This document shows positions 23,552 to 51,765 of a stretch of DNA of 64,000 bases, in pieces. Position numbers and translations under genes: made by a program. Each line of letters opens with the position of its first letter. Position 1 is the first letter of the stretch. This stretch comes from Actinostola sp. cb2023. Taxonomy: Eukaryota; Cnidaria; Anthozoa; Actiniaria; Actinostolidae. Location: assembly GCA_033675265.1 (NCBI GenBank), contig JAUJYZ010000686.1:62001-126000 (forward strand), given 5' to 3'. Below the pieces are notes generated by a model. That model was not told the DNA's origin. It worked only from the letters and a program-made list of their open reading frames with translations, and searched no databases.

Positions 23552-23883
23552 TGAATATTGAGTACATCCAATGTAAATGTAATGCCGGCATTATGCCACC
23601 TTATTTTACTCAGCAAACTGAGTTTATGAGATTTCAGCCTTCAATATGATCAGTTAATCTAATTAGCTAATTGATTGATTAATTAGGAATCATACAGTGG
23701 TGGTCGATAAAGTGTCAGCAGACTCGAGAGTTTTTAACATTTTGACCAATGAGCAGTCACTATAAGTTTTATATTGAAGTCTATTGTAAATAATGTCAAT
23801 GTCTTATTGATTATTTAGTTTTTAATCAATCACAGTTCTGTGATTAGTTTTATTTTATTTTTGGTGAAATAGCATTGAAACAT

Positions 23884-24008
23884 TTGAAGGGCTCCCTGCA
23901 AGAATGTGATCAAAATCTAAATTCTCCTCTAGATTATAAGAATTTTAAAGGAGAATTTGGAATTTGATCACAAGTCACTTACCCAGTTCTTGCAGGGAGC
24001 CCTTCAAT
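23884..24008. mobile_element. Complete copy of the hairpin repeat with GAAGGGCTCCCTGCAAGAA ends
   Basis: The outer ends TTGAAGGGCTCCCTGCAAGA and TCTTGCAGGGAGCCCTTCAA are perfect inverse repeats, enclosing GATCAAAATCTAAATTCTCC and its inverse. It shows the full extent (about 125 bp) of the family of which many window copies are cores. The second complete copy is 59039-59173. Confidence 0.88.
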
Positions 24009-24282
24009 TGATAGCCTCCTGCATAGGAGGCTATTCAATTGATTGCATTTGTTTTGAAAAGTGTTTTGAATGGATGAATAAATAACCTGAGTATCAAATG
24101 TCTCTAGTTTTGCTCATTTTTTTACAATGATTAATCATGAATTTCATTCTTTCTTTCATATTTAGCATTGCTTGTAACTAGGTGCCTTAGTACATCAGGA
24201 TCCGTGCTAGTCTTCTTTGCAGCCTTCAGGGATTTCGTCACGCAACACTAGTAGCAAAGGAGACTAGATCTGTGTGCCATAT

Positions 24283-24345
24283 AATAATAATAATTTATTA
24301 ATTTATATTGTGCACTTTCCATAAAATGATCAAGTGTGCATTACA
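24283..24345 (-). repeat. SINE/LINE-type 3' tail
   Basis: (AAT)n followed by TTTATATTGTGCACTTTCC, resembling other ATT-repeat plus TATAGCGC-type tails in the window in reverse orientation. Confidence 0.5.
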
Positions 24346-24451
24346 ATATATAAATAAATAAATAATTATAAATAAATAATTATTATTAATTCTTGTAAAA
24401 CAAGTTATAACTCGTATGTGAGCATTGCTATGTAAGTTATAAATACAGCTT

Positions 24452-24584
24452 ATTAGATGTTTTCTCGGGTATTACGGGTTGATATTTTACGAGTTGCGAA
24501 TGTATTTTTCCGAGCCCGCAGGGCGAGGAAAAATGCGAGCAACGAGTAAAATGTCAGCCCGTAATACCCGAGAAAACATCTAAT
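24452..24584. mobile_element. Foldback MITE
   Basis: ATTAGATGTTTTCTCGGGTA pairs with TACCCGAGAAAACATCTAAT; the arm continues about 50 bp. 133 bp. Confidence 0.85.
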
Positions 24585-25118
24585 GAGGGATTTATTATAT
24601 AACTGTGACGTAATTTTATCAGGATATTGTTTTTTGAGATTTTTGAGTTGTGAACAGGGCATTACGGATTTCTACAGGGCATTAATGCCTCATATCGGCC
24701 CTCAAAAATGACCAAATTTGGTAAAATTACGCACAGATATATAATAAAGTAATTTATTTGTGCTTGACGAAACAGAAGAAATTACATACAAGTTCTAACT
24801 TATCAGACAACTACGTTTAAATAATTTCAGTTCTTTCTTTCATCCTTTAATAGTTTCTATTGATTTTATATCTTTCCATCTTCCTTTCAGTTCCCTATTT
24901 CTTCCATTTCTCATATCCGGTTTATTCCTTATATGGACAATCAAAACACATCCCCAGCCCCTCCCATCCTACTTGACCGTGTGATCCTGGGTCAGGATTG
25001 AAAACGTCACACCACCTTCACACCACCAAACGGTTCGTTTCCACAAGCGACCCTGTCAGCTGGTGTCAAATATCGCCAAAAAACCTCCAGAAAAGTCACT
25101 TTTAACCCCCATCCAACA

Positions 25119-43201
<18,083 letters not shown>

Positions 43202-43331
43202 TGAAATTTCAGCACTAATTTTTTTTTACTGAATATTTAAATGATTTCCAACAATCAGGTATCAATAATATCGAGTGATTATTATTTTGTTATGATGGAA
43301 GTCAAAAGTCTGAATTTGCACTCTGGTATAT

Positions 43332-43337
43332 AATAAA
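43332..43337 (+). promoter_or_regulatory. Candidate GDH poly(A) signal
   Basis: AATAAA 131 bp after the GDH stop codon. Confidence 0.6.
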
Positions 43338-43856
43338 ATCTTGCTGTATTTGTTATTTCAGGTAGATATAATGGTAGACTTAATTGCCACAACTCCCTAC
43401 TATACTGTATTTTTACTTTCCCTTAGACATATTCTAATAAGTATAGGTTTCGTAAAACATTTTACAAGAATTTCGACGACTGCATGTCATCATTATCAAC
43501 AGAGAATGAAGTCCAGTTCATATCACTAATTTTTCTTATAAAATGTTTAGATATATTCCTTTCTCTTTCACTTATTTATTGTTCACATCATGCGCTTTGG
43601 GTTTCCTGTGGTGATGTCAGTTACCACAGGGAGCCCAACCAGTAAAGTTAACAAAATGCAATGGATTAGGAAAGAAACTTTTTTTTCAAAGCAATTTGTC
43701 TGCAGGGACTTGTGGCAATTAAAATAACTAATTAGTTCAATTTAAATTAGTCTTAGTAATATTATTAGTTTCATGTAGACTGTGCCTGATTTCGTAGTTA
43801 ATTTAGGCCATGATAGAATCGTTTTACTTGTTGAGCCCTGAGTGGCAGTAAACATT

Positions 43857-44027
43857 AAAGGTGCGTGAACACATTGCGTGCAACATTCCCTGCAACATGT
43901 ATTGTTGCAGCGTGTGTCCACCTCTACAACATGTTGTGCGCAATGTTGCAGAAGTAGAATCGAGTTGCCAGCAAAATTGCCAGCAATATTGCATCCAATC
44001 TTGCACCATGTGTCAATCCGCACCTTA
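43857..44027. mobile_element. MITE family C (AAGGTGCGG ends, GTTGCA-rich)
   Basis: TAAAGGTGCGTGAACACA and TGTGTCAATCCGCACCTTA ends, interior full of GCAACATT/AATGTTGC. Relatives: 46047-46379, 48314-48426, about 52340-52582 and 58365-58800. Confidence 0.75.
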
Positions 44028-44143
44028 ACAGTAAAATCCAACAATGGACAGGTATTCAAGGCAACAAAATATCCAATGCAGTAACTGCTCTCTACAATCT
44101 CACTAGTTAGAAATAATTCCTTATTGATCAATTCATTGAATAT

Positions 44144-44319
44144 GTACACCCCAGGGGGGGTACTCACGGGTATCAGTAACAGGGAGGTGCGAATGAGGCC
44201 AAACTTTTTAACCCAAAAAAACAAGACCCCAAAAAAGTCCAACGGCCCAAAATCGTAAAAGGTCTTCGCACCTCCCCGTCACTGATACCCCTTAGTACCC
44301 CCCCCCTGGGACGTACACC
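44144..44319. mobile_element. Inverted-repeat MITE
   Basis: GTACACCCCAGGGGGGGTAC pairs with GTACCCCCCCCCTGGGACGT. Then GGGTATCAGTAAC pairs with GTCACTGATACCC, and GGGAGGTGCGAA with TTCGCACCTCCC. Confidence 0.85.
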
Positions 44320-44712
44320 AGTAAACCAATAACATTAATTATTTCGTCTTTTTTCTTGATTGATGTGACTGTGTAATTCAAGTAAATGGTAATGTCAGAC
44401 ATTTTAATGTGATAAACTGAATGGAAGAAATGTGAAATGTGATGAGTATAATAAAACCTACTTTGTACTTATAAATGTTATCTGTTTACTTGCTGCTCAG
44501 TCTGTTTAGGGTGTTGTTCTTGTGGTCGTTGTAAAGAAATGTATGTGAAAACATTGGCAGCTAAAAGGGACTAAAAGTGATCCAAATGATCTGAAACTGC
44601 TATCAGTGCAAAATAACACAACAAGCAACACTCCATGTGAGTTTCAAAGCTTTTACTTTTAGAACTTACTCTCAAAAATGCAGTTTATATATTTTCACAT
44701 ACATTTCTTTAT

Positions 44713-45036
44713 ACCGTAAATCTTCGTGACCAGTAAATCGGAACATTCAAATGAAGTTTTGAAGTCTAGACTCGAGTCTCGAACATTCAGATAGAAAAAT
44801 CAAATCTCCACGTATATCTATAAGAAAAAAGGATCAGATATCTGTTTACTCGGGCTGTTGTGATTGCAGAGTATGTAGGCTTAGCTAGCTGACACAAGTT
44901 TCATCCAATTTAATGAACGTTTTTGAGAAAATATTTAGCAGAGATTTGATTTTTCTGTCTGAATGTTCGAGACTCAAGTCTAGACTTCAAAACTTCATTT
45001 GAATGTTCCGATTTACTGGTCACGCGTGACGTAACT
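44713..45036. mobile_element. MITE family D, copy 1
   Basis: GTGACCAGTAAATCGGAACA pairs with TGTTCCGATTTACTGGTCAC. The interior has AGTCTAGACTCGAGTCTCGA, GATTTGATTTTTCTGTCTGA and AACAGCCY-type motifs also found at 49461-49800 in reverse orientation. Confidence 0.85.
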
Positions 45037-45449
45037 TAGATGAAAGCGCCTATGAAATTTCGGAGGTCTTAGGGGGGCGCTTATTAGAAGAGGCGCTTAT
45101 TGAATTTCCTAAACCAAACACTCAATTCTCTTACCGTATTTCGTAAAGTTTATTATCAACTTAGTATGGAGAAATGAAGCCAGTATGAAATGTAACACAA
45201 TGGTATGTCAGATAATCGTTGAAATTAAGGTATGACTCAAACAAAAGTTAATGTACCATTCAAATGTATGTACATCGTAAAGACAAGAAAGCAGTATTTC
45301 AGAAACGATATTTCAGATCTCAATGTCAACTTCTAGAAGATTTACTGTACAGGCCACAAGAACAGACCTTGGGCTTCCTGTGGTGCAAATGGAGCAAATA
45401 CAATGGCACGCAACATATTCATTCAAAATCATAAACATCACGGTTGTGT

Positions 45450-45537
45450 TAGCCTCCTCCGCATGCAAACCCATTGGGATCCCTGAAACCCATCTGATAG
45501 AGTTATAGTATTTTAGAGTTGCCTGCGGAGGAGGCTA
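45450..45537. mobile_element. 88-bp element with perfect 9-bp target duplication
   Basis: TAGCCTCCTCCGCA and TGCGGAGGAGGCTA are the ends. CGGTTGTGT occurs directly on both sides (45441-45449, 45538-45546), strong evidence of transposition. 9-bp duplications are typical of Mutator-like elements. Confidence 0.88.
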
Positions 45538-46046
45538 CGGTTGTGTAATTATCAGAATGAACTTATATAGCAGACCTGAATTTGCTCCGGCATGTATTGG
45601 TAGTGTGAACATCGCTGTTCCCCTTAGTCCCAGGGAACGAGAAAAATAAATAAATTTTCTCCTATTTTGGGCATGGTATACTTCAAGAGTTTTGAACATT
45701 TTGTGACGTCAAATCCATTGTCAATAAAAGTACAGACCGATGGAAAACCGCTTGTGATTTGTTAGTGTGCTGTGATTGGTCGAGCGACCAGTGATTATGA
45801 GATGATAATCACTGCTCGCGAGTGGAAGTAAAATTATCCAGGCTGAAATTAGTATTTTCTCTGATATCGAAGTATAAAATTATACTAAAATAATAATTTC
45901 ACCTCAGGCTCGTTCTTATTCAAGGGCCGTAAATGGTTAGTACATGTACATCTCCCTCCTAAAATAAAGTTATTGTATTGTATTGATTATGGTGAATATT
46001 CACCTCGACTTCACAAATAATACCTTTGGCAAATAATTATTGTTAA

Positions 46047-46379
46047 TTAAGGTGTGGTAATACGGGCAACAAAATCGTGCAACTTGTCGCGCAACATTGT
46101 TGCGTTGCAAGTTGCAGAGCAATGTTTCTCGTATTACCACCGTTCGCGCAACACATTTTCGTGTTGCAGGTTGCAAAACTTTGTTGCGCAAAGTAGAAGC
46201 TCTTTCTACTTCATGCAACAAAGTTTTGCAACCTGCAACAAATGACCGCAAATTTAATTTGTTGCGCGACAAGTTGCGAGAACGATGGTAATACGAGAAA
46301 CATTGCTTTGCAACGCAACAATCTGAAAATGTTGCGCGACAAGTTGCACGATTTTGTTGCTTGTATTACCGCACCTTTA
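46047..46379. mobile_element. MITE family C copy
   Basis: TAAGGTGTGGTAATACGGGC ... TTGTATTACCGCACCTTTA, with GTTGCGCAACAAGTTGC-type words throughout. Confidence 0.82.
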
Positions 46380-46775
46380 GTGGCATTCACAGGAATGTTT
46401 TGCGATATATGGAGAATATGGTGACACTAAAAAAAATTTCATGAAGCACATAACCACAGCGCATGATCACCACAGCGCATGATCAATCCCTGGTAAAGCC
46501 CATTCACATTAAAACATTCAATGTTGCAATAATAATAAATTTTACTAGCGTTAATGCTAACATTGCTATTTCTACTGTTATTTACAAGAAAAATAACTAC
46601 TACCAGAATTTCAAAAAGGTCACAAAAGTTATATTTTACAGGAAGGCATAGGGGTGAAAAATTCATGGGGAGTGGGCAGGGGAAGTTTAACTCTCGTTGA
46701 TATAATCTGTTGACCAACCACCCTGTAACCACAGGTAAAAATCTGGATTTATCCATAGATACAATGTCATACTAG

Positions 46776-47117
46776 TAATGAGGGTTTATCAGGTAATTTC
46801 AAAACTCATCGGACAAAAAATGATTATCATAGCTGGAAAGATCGTTAAAATTAGTAAAAATGTGAAGTTTCGAAAAGCTCGCTCCATAAATTAAGAAAAT
46901 AAGAATTTTCAAAAATCGAAATTTAATATGAAAACTTTGGAAATTACGCTTTCCAACTCTTGCCTCCAATAATTTTTTTGTCAAATTTCGATTTTTGAAA
47001 ATTCATATCTTCGTTTTGTAGAATCTTTTACCTGACTAATTTCAACGAGCTCTTTCCAGCTATGATAATCATTTTTTTGTCCGATGAGTTTTGAAATTAC
47101 CTGATAAACCCTCATTA
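46776..47117. mobile_element. Foldback MITE with about 75-bp outer arms
   Basis: TAATGAGGGTTTATCAGGTA pairs with TACCTGATAAACCCTCATTA; AACTCATCGGACAAAAAATG with CATTTTTTTGTCCGATGAGT. Confidence 0.87.
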
Positions 47118-47154
47118 AGTGAGGTCTACAAGTATAAGTTTGTCAATTAAATTG

Positions 47155-47310
47155 TCAGGGCTCGACACTAGCGGTAGTCTGTTAGTCTCAGACTAGTGAA
47201 AGTTTGCTGTGGACTAGTGAAAATCTTATCAATTAGACCTAGGGACTAGTAATTATCCACAGGTACTAGCCCAAGGACTAGTACCTCAAAAAGTTAGTGT
47301 CGAGCCCTGA
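47155..47310. mobile_element. Inverted-repeat MITE
   Basis: TCAGGGCTCGACACTA pairs with TAGTGTCGAGCCCTGA (one mismatch), interior rich in GACTAGT. 156 bp. Confidence 0.82.
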
Positions 47311-47607
47311 TTGTAGTACTTTGATATAATTAAATGACTAGACAAGGATTATGATTTATATACAAATAATGCTAATAAAACAAGATGCGAAAAGAATAGT
47401 TTCAGTTTGACTTTAAAGTTGCTTAGGTATATTCACAAAACTCTCAAGAACAGTTGAAGTTCACATGCATGGAAGTTTGAGCTGGAGAAAAGTGTGGGGA
47501 CCAAGGGTGTGGCATACGTTCTTCTATAGCTCAGACTACCAAACGTCATACTTCAAGTCTTCTTGAGAGAGTAGAGACTATTTTGCAGTTTCAGTCTTGT
47601 GATAATT

Positions 47608-50600
47608 CTAACTTAACGAAGCAATGTCTGGTGTTTCTGGTAGCGATTCAATATCAAGATCATCAAAGTATTTGTGCTTCAAGGCTCTCTTTGCTGATAT
47701 TCTTTTAGCAGGATCATAGGTAAGCATCATCTGAAGAAAGAAAGAGATATCAATAAGGTTAGACAGGCTTTAGTGATTATAATAGCTGATTGAATAGGAG
47801 GAATGCATGCAGCTAGCTCTGCTAGCCTCACAAACACTTCAAACACCTCACCAAGTTGGACAGTTAGTAACATAGCCTGCAGAACAGGCATTCTTAGTGA
47901 GGGCCGTGGAGGATTGGGGCCAGAGAGGAGGGCATGCAATGGGAAGTTTGCATGGACAGGATTGAAAAGGGCAAAAATTGAAATTTTGAAGTAATTTCGA
48001 TGAATAGAGCGAAAGTTAGAGTGGGCATGGTGGTGGGCAACCTACACCTGCAAACTCCCCATTAGTGACGAAGGTCAGCTGTGTTGCTTATGTACAAAAC
48101 AAATTTTCAGTAATGATATGCACACACCTTGAGGAGATCTAATCCATCATCACAAATATTAGGCACAGACTTCCTGAGGCCATCGCCGCTCCACTTAGGG
48201 AATGAGGACTTGTAGTCAGGCAATAAGGTAACGCCCTTCCATTCATCATCTGTTGGTGTTCCTAAAATTCTGATGAGCAGAAAGAAATTGCAAATCAAAT
48301 GATAGGATTTAACATTGCTGCGGACACAAGTGCAACATTTTTTTGTTGCAGCGTGTGTCCACCCATGAAACTGACATGTTGCAGGGAATGTTGCACGAAA
48401 TGTTGCACCGTGTGTCCGCACCTTTAGCTTTTCTCAAATCTGAAATTCCAAAAGGCTGCAAAAAGCCACAATATATTAAATTTGAAGTATGTTATCATAT
48501 CATACACAGCATGAAATACCTATATGTTTTACATCACTTTTTTTTAGCATGTAGCACCTAGATTTTTTTATCTGGGAAAAATTGTAATGTTTTGTAAATT
48601 GCTCACGAACCTAAAAATGCGAAAGAGTTGGTCAATTTCCGAGTCTCCATGAAATAGTGGTCGTTTAGTGACCATTTCTGCAAAAATGCAGGCGATTCCC
48701 CATATATCCATTGGGCAGGCATAGCGCTGGCTTCCCAAAAGTACTTCTGGAGGGCGGTACCACAAAGTCACAACCTAAAGTAAAAAATAATATGTACTGG
48801 TAATGTATCAAACACGAGAGTTGAAGTTGACCAAATAGTATGCCAATAATGGGGAGTTTGCAGGTGTTGCGTGACATTTTAAATTTTAAAGGAGCACTCT
48901 CACAGGTAATGCATTGCGCGCCGTGTTATTGTTTACATACGGGATACTACTTAGATTTGACAAGAACGCACGTGAAAAGTTCGCCTTTCGAATTCCGATA
49001 TGGATCAGCAATGGCAAGTCCAGTAAGTTCAAACAGAGAAACTCTTCCTTCTCGTGTGGTAAGTAGAAATCTGCCATTTTCGTATCATACAAAAATGGCG
49101 CTGAGGGGTTTAAGGCACGCAATGCATTATCTGTGAGAGTGCTCCTTTAATCCAACAAAAACATAATATTTGAAAAGAGCACACCATGAATCCGACCAAA
49201 AAATTGAAATTTTGAAGTAATTTCGATGAATAGAGCGAAAGTTATGTGCGACCGAAGTTGGCTTTTTTCTTAAGAAACGTATGGTGGTGGGCAACATCAT
49301 GTCACGCAACAAAATGTCACACCTGCAAACTCCCCATTGAGATCACATTTTCAGATGTGCTTTGTGGTAGGATTTCCTTTGTCCTCACAAATTATTAATG
49401 AGTTTGAGAAATTTACCATATAAAAGATCATATGACAACTGAGGCATTAACTCTTTTTACAGTAATTTACGTCACGTCACGCGTGACCAGTAATTCAAAA
49501 ATTTGAAATCAGCATTTCAAATAACGGCTTGAACATTTCAAAGTCCAACTGAATCTTCTACAGACCACTAAATATTTTCTCAAAAACGTTCATAAAATTA
49601 AAATGGATGAAAATTTGTTCCAGCTAAGCCTACATATTCTGCAATCACAACAGCCTGAGTAAACAGATATCAAATATACTTTTTTCATATAGATATATTC
49701 GTGGAGATTTGATTTTTCTGTCTGAAAGTTTGAGACTCGAGTCTAGACTTCAAAACTTAATTTGAATGTTCTGATTTACTGGTCACGCGTGACGTAAATT
49801 AGCTGTAAGAAGGAGGAGGGACAAAGAACAGTAAAGAAGGAACTCGTGATTCAGAGAAGGCTAGCGAGTCATAGGATGCAGCAAAGGATAAGAACAGTTG
49901 GAGGAATAATATGGAGGCCTTTGTCCCTTTTGCAAAGTCAAGTGACTTCATCTATGATTGAGATTCATATACCTCGTGTGTGTAGGCACGCACTGGAATA
50001 CCAAAAGACCTTCCTAAACCGAAATCAGCTAACTTAATTAAGCCCTTTGAGTCAATTAGTAAATTCTGGGGCTTGAGATCTCTGTGAAGGATTCTTCGTG
50101 CATGGCAGAAATACATTGCATTTGTAATCTGATAAAGATAGCTCTGAAAGAAAGAATATTGTTACAAGTAATTAAGATTCCCTGCTAATTATAACAGCAA
50201 AAAGCAAAAGCTCTCTTGCACCATTTGTCAGTTTACCTTCACCAACATCTTGTCCACAAGTCCTTTTGTGGTGTCAAGATATTTTTTCAAATCACAAGTC
50301 AAGTATTCAAAAACCAGGTACAATTTCGAGTCTTCATGAAGGACACTTTCTAAGTTAACGATATTGGGGTGGTGCTTGAGTTCCTTGAGCAGAGAAATCT
50401 CCCGCACAGCAGTCGATGGAACTCCTTCCTCTTCAACTTCTAGGCGAATCTTTTTCAGTGCTGCTAGCTTTCCTGTCTTCTTGTTTCTGGCTTTATATAC
50501 TACGCCGTAGGTTCCTAGTAAAACATTAATCTAGTCAAACCATGCACAATGTATGCTACCTTACTTTCACTCAAAAGACAACCCACCTTCTCCGATCTTT

Positions 50601-50632
50601 TCAATCTTTATGAAGTCATTCATCGTAGACAT
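47608..50632 (-). CDS. CDK1: Cyclin-dependent kinase 1 (CDC2)
   Basis: Ser/Thr kinase that partners cyclins A/B to drive mitosis. Six coding exons on the minus strand in gene order: 50587-50632 (ATG), 50237-50514, 49973-50143, 48611-48774, 48128-48269, 47608-47730 (TAG); 307 residues, the normal length for CDK1. Visible: glycine loop [12 protein letters not shown], cyclin helix [18 protein letters not shown], catalytic loop [23 protein letters not shown]-loop [27 protein letters not shown] and [19 protein letters not shown] also occurs in Drosophila Cdk1. SMDLKK-like TCDLKKYLD favours CDK1 over CDK2. Odd points: PSTAVRE for PSTAIRE, an extra His in KHHPNIV, and LAALKK before the ATP lysine. 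The MSTMNDF start was taken; the internal Met at 50623 is possible. A non-coding 5' exon probably lies at about 51220-51290. All splice phases match. Confidence 0.95.
48314..48426. mobile_element. MITE family C copy in a CDK1 intron
   Basis: GCGGACACAAGTGCAACATT pairs with AATGTTGCACGAAATG...CACCGTGTGTCCGCACC; about 113 bp. Confidence 0.75.
48848..49338. mobile_element. Inverted-repeat element with a nested one, in a CDK1 intron
   Basis: Outer ends AATGGGGAGTTTGCAGGTGT and ACACCTGCAAACTCCCCATT. Nested 48885-49150: TTAAAGGAGCACTCTCACAG and CTGTGAGAGTGCTCCTTTAA. A fragment related to the outer one (GAAGTAATTTCGATGAATAG ... ACACCTGCAAACTCCCCATT) lies at 47975-48065. Confidence 0.87.
49461..49800. 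mobile_element. MITE family D, copy 2 (inverted relative to copy 1)
   Basis: GTCACGCGTGACCAGTAATT ... TTACTGGTCACGCGTGACGT. The interior matches 44713-45036 in the opposite orientation. It lies in the CDK1 intron between exons 48611-48774 and 49973-50143. Confidence 0.85.
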
Positions 50633-51219
50633 GTTGAGCTTGAAGTGCAGAAGTACGTTGAAGCAAGGATAATAACTTGGGGAGTAGTTAGACTTACCTT
50701 GAAGCGAAAAGAAAATGATCAGATGAAAGATTCATTATATTTTTAATAGACAAAAAACCTTAGGATCTATACTGACAATAGTTACCATGCCAGGTCTGAA
50801 ATAGCAAGGATATTTAGGAAAAGAAATGAACCCAATCCAATGACGCCATGGAAGGTCATGAAAGAACCAAAGCCAGGCCATTCAAAGAGTGGGGCTTCGA
50901 ATTAAAATTGAGAGGAAAAGTTTCCCCAGATTTCTTGGAATATCATTTCACCAAAATTAGTATCTCTCTTAGTGACTTCTTAATTCTTCTAAAGGAACCT
51001 TAGCGTTATGTGCTTCAAATAATCTATCTTTTGTGGTGCTTATAGTCGTCACACCATGGTGGATGATCAACGGTCCTCTTCGGTTTAAAAGATGATTTTC
51101 TCTAAAAAATGCGAACAGTTTTTCAAAAAATTGCTTCCGTCTTCTAAATAAATCCTTGTAAAACACTATGACTTAAAATCGCTGCAATCGGTGAAGAAAT
51201 AAAGGAGTAAATACATTAC

Positions 51220-51765
51220 CTTTCGAAGAGTATTTTTCAAACGGAACGTCGTCTTGTGGTCTTGGCTTGGAATCTCGTGTATCTGAATTTGAAAATAGCG
51301 CTTTTCGCAATCAACCAATCAGCGACCTCAAAAGTCACGTGGAACTTTAAAGTTAATATTTTCTTTTAAGAACTCTGATTGGATAACCATTAACCAATCA
51401 CAAGTTGCCATCTTTATCACGCTCTCTCTTATAAAACACATTAGGGCCATTTATACGAGAGAAATAAGACGCGTCTTATCTTAGACGCGACTTAGATAAG
51501 ACGCGAACCACTTCGTATAAACAGCACTTTTAGTCTAAGACGCGACTTATCGGAGAACAGCGTTCTGAGCTGTTCTTATTTTGTCCGCGTCTTAGACTAA
51601 AAGTGCTGTTTATACGAAGAGGTTCGCGTCTTATTTAAGTCGCGTCTAAGATAAGCCGCGTCTTATTTTCGCTCGTGTAAATGGCCCTATTGTGATTGGT
51701 CAAAATTGTCCAATGAAATTACTCGTAAGATTGATCAAAGTCTATTCTTTCTCCCAAAAACCAAC
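51220..51765. promoter_or_regulatory. Divergent CDK1 / OSTC promoter with CCAAT boxes and CHR-like motif
   Basis: Only about 0.5 kb separates the two start regions. CCAAT boxes lie at 51315-51319 and 51394-51398 and, reversed, at 51378-51382 on the CDK1 side. The OSTC side has one reversed at 51695-51699 and one at 51710-51714. TTTGAAAATAGCGC at 51288-51301 contains TTTGAA (CHR-like) and GCGC (CDE/E2F-like), though TTTGAA is in reverse relative to CDK1. NF-Y plus CDE/CHR control is known for vertebrate CDK1; here it is inferred. Confidence 0.6.
51443..51688. mobile_element. Foldback MITE inside the CDK1/OSTC promoter
   Basis: GGGCCATTTATACGAG and CTCGTGTAAATGGCCC with TA on each side. The arms contain ATAAGACGCG/CGCGTCTTAT repeats and a central stem AAAGTGCTGTTTATACGAAG / CTTCGTATAAACAGCACTTT. 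246 bp, rich in CpG relative to its surroundings. Confidence 0.86.

Larger units (their letters stand above)
23263..25118. other. Intergenic region between the tetraspan gene and GDH
   Basis: No gene seen. It contains foldback elements at 23389-23502, 23884-24008 and 24452-24584, a SINE-like tail at 24283-24345, and presumably the GDH promoter just before 25119, where no clear TATA box is visible. Confidence 0.65.
43202..47607. other. Intergenic region between GDH and CDK1 (both 3' ends)
   Basis: No gene found. Filled by inverted-repeat elements at 43857, 44144, 44713, 45450, 46047, 46776 and 47155; unique-looking DNA remains at about 43340-43850, 45050-45440 and 45560-46030. Confidence 0.7.

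Noticed and set aside
50621..50623. Internal methionine as CDK1 start ([11 protein letters not shown])
   Set aside because: Possible, and closer to human length at the N-terminus, but the upstream in-frame ATG at 50630-50632 is kept as the default; the sequence cannot decide.
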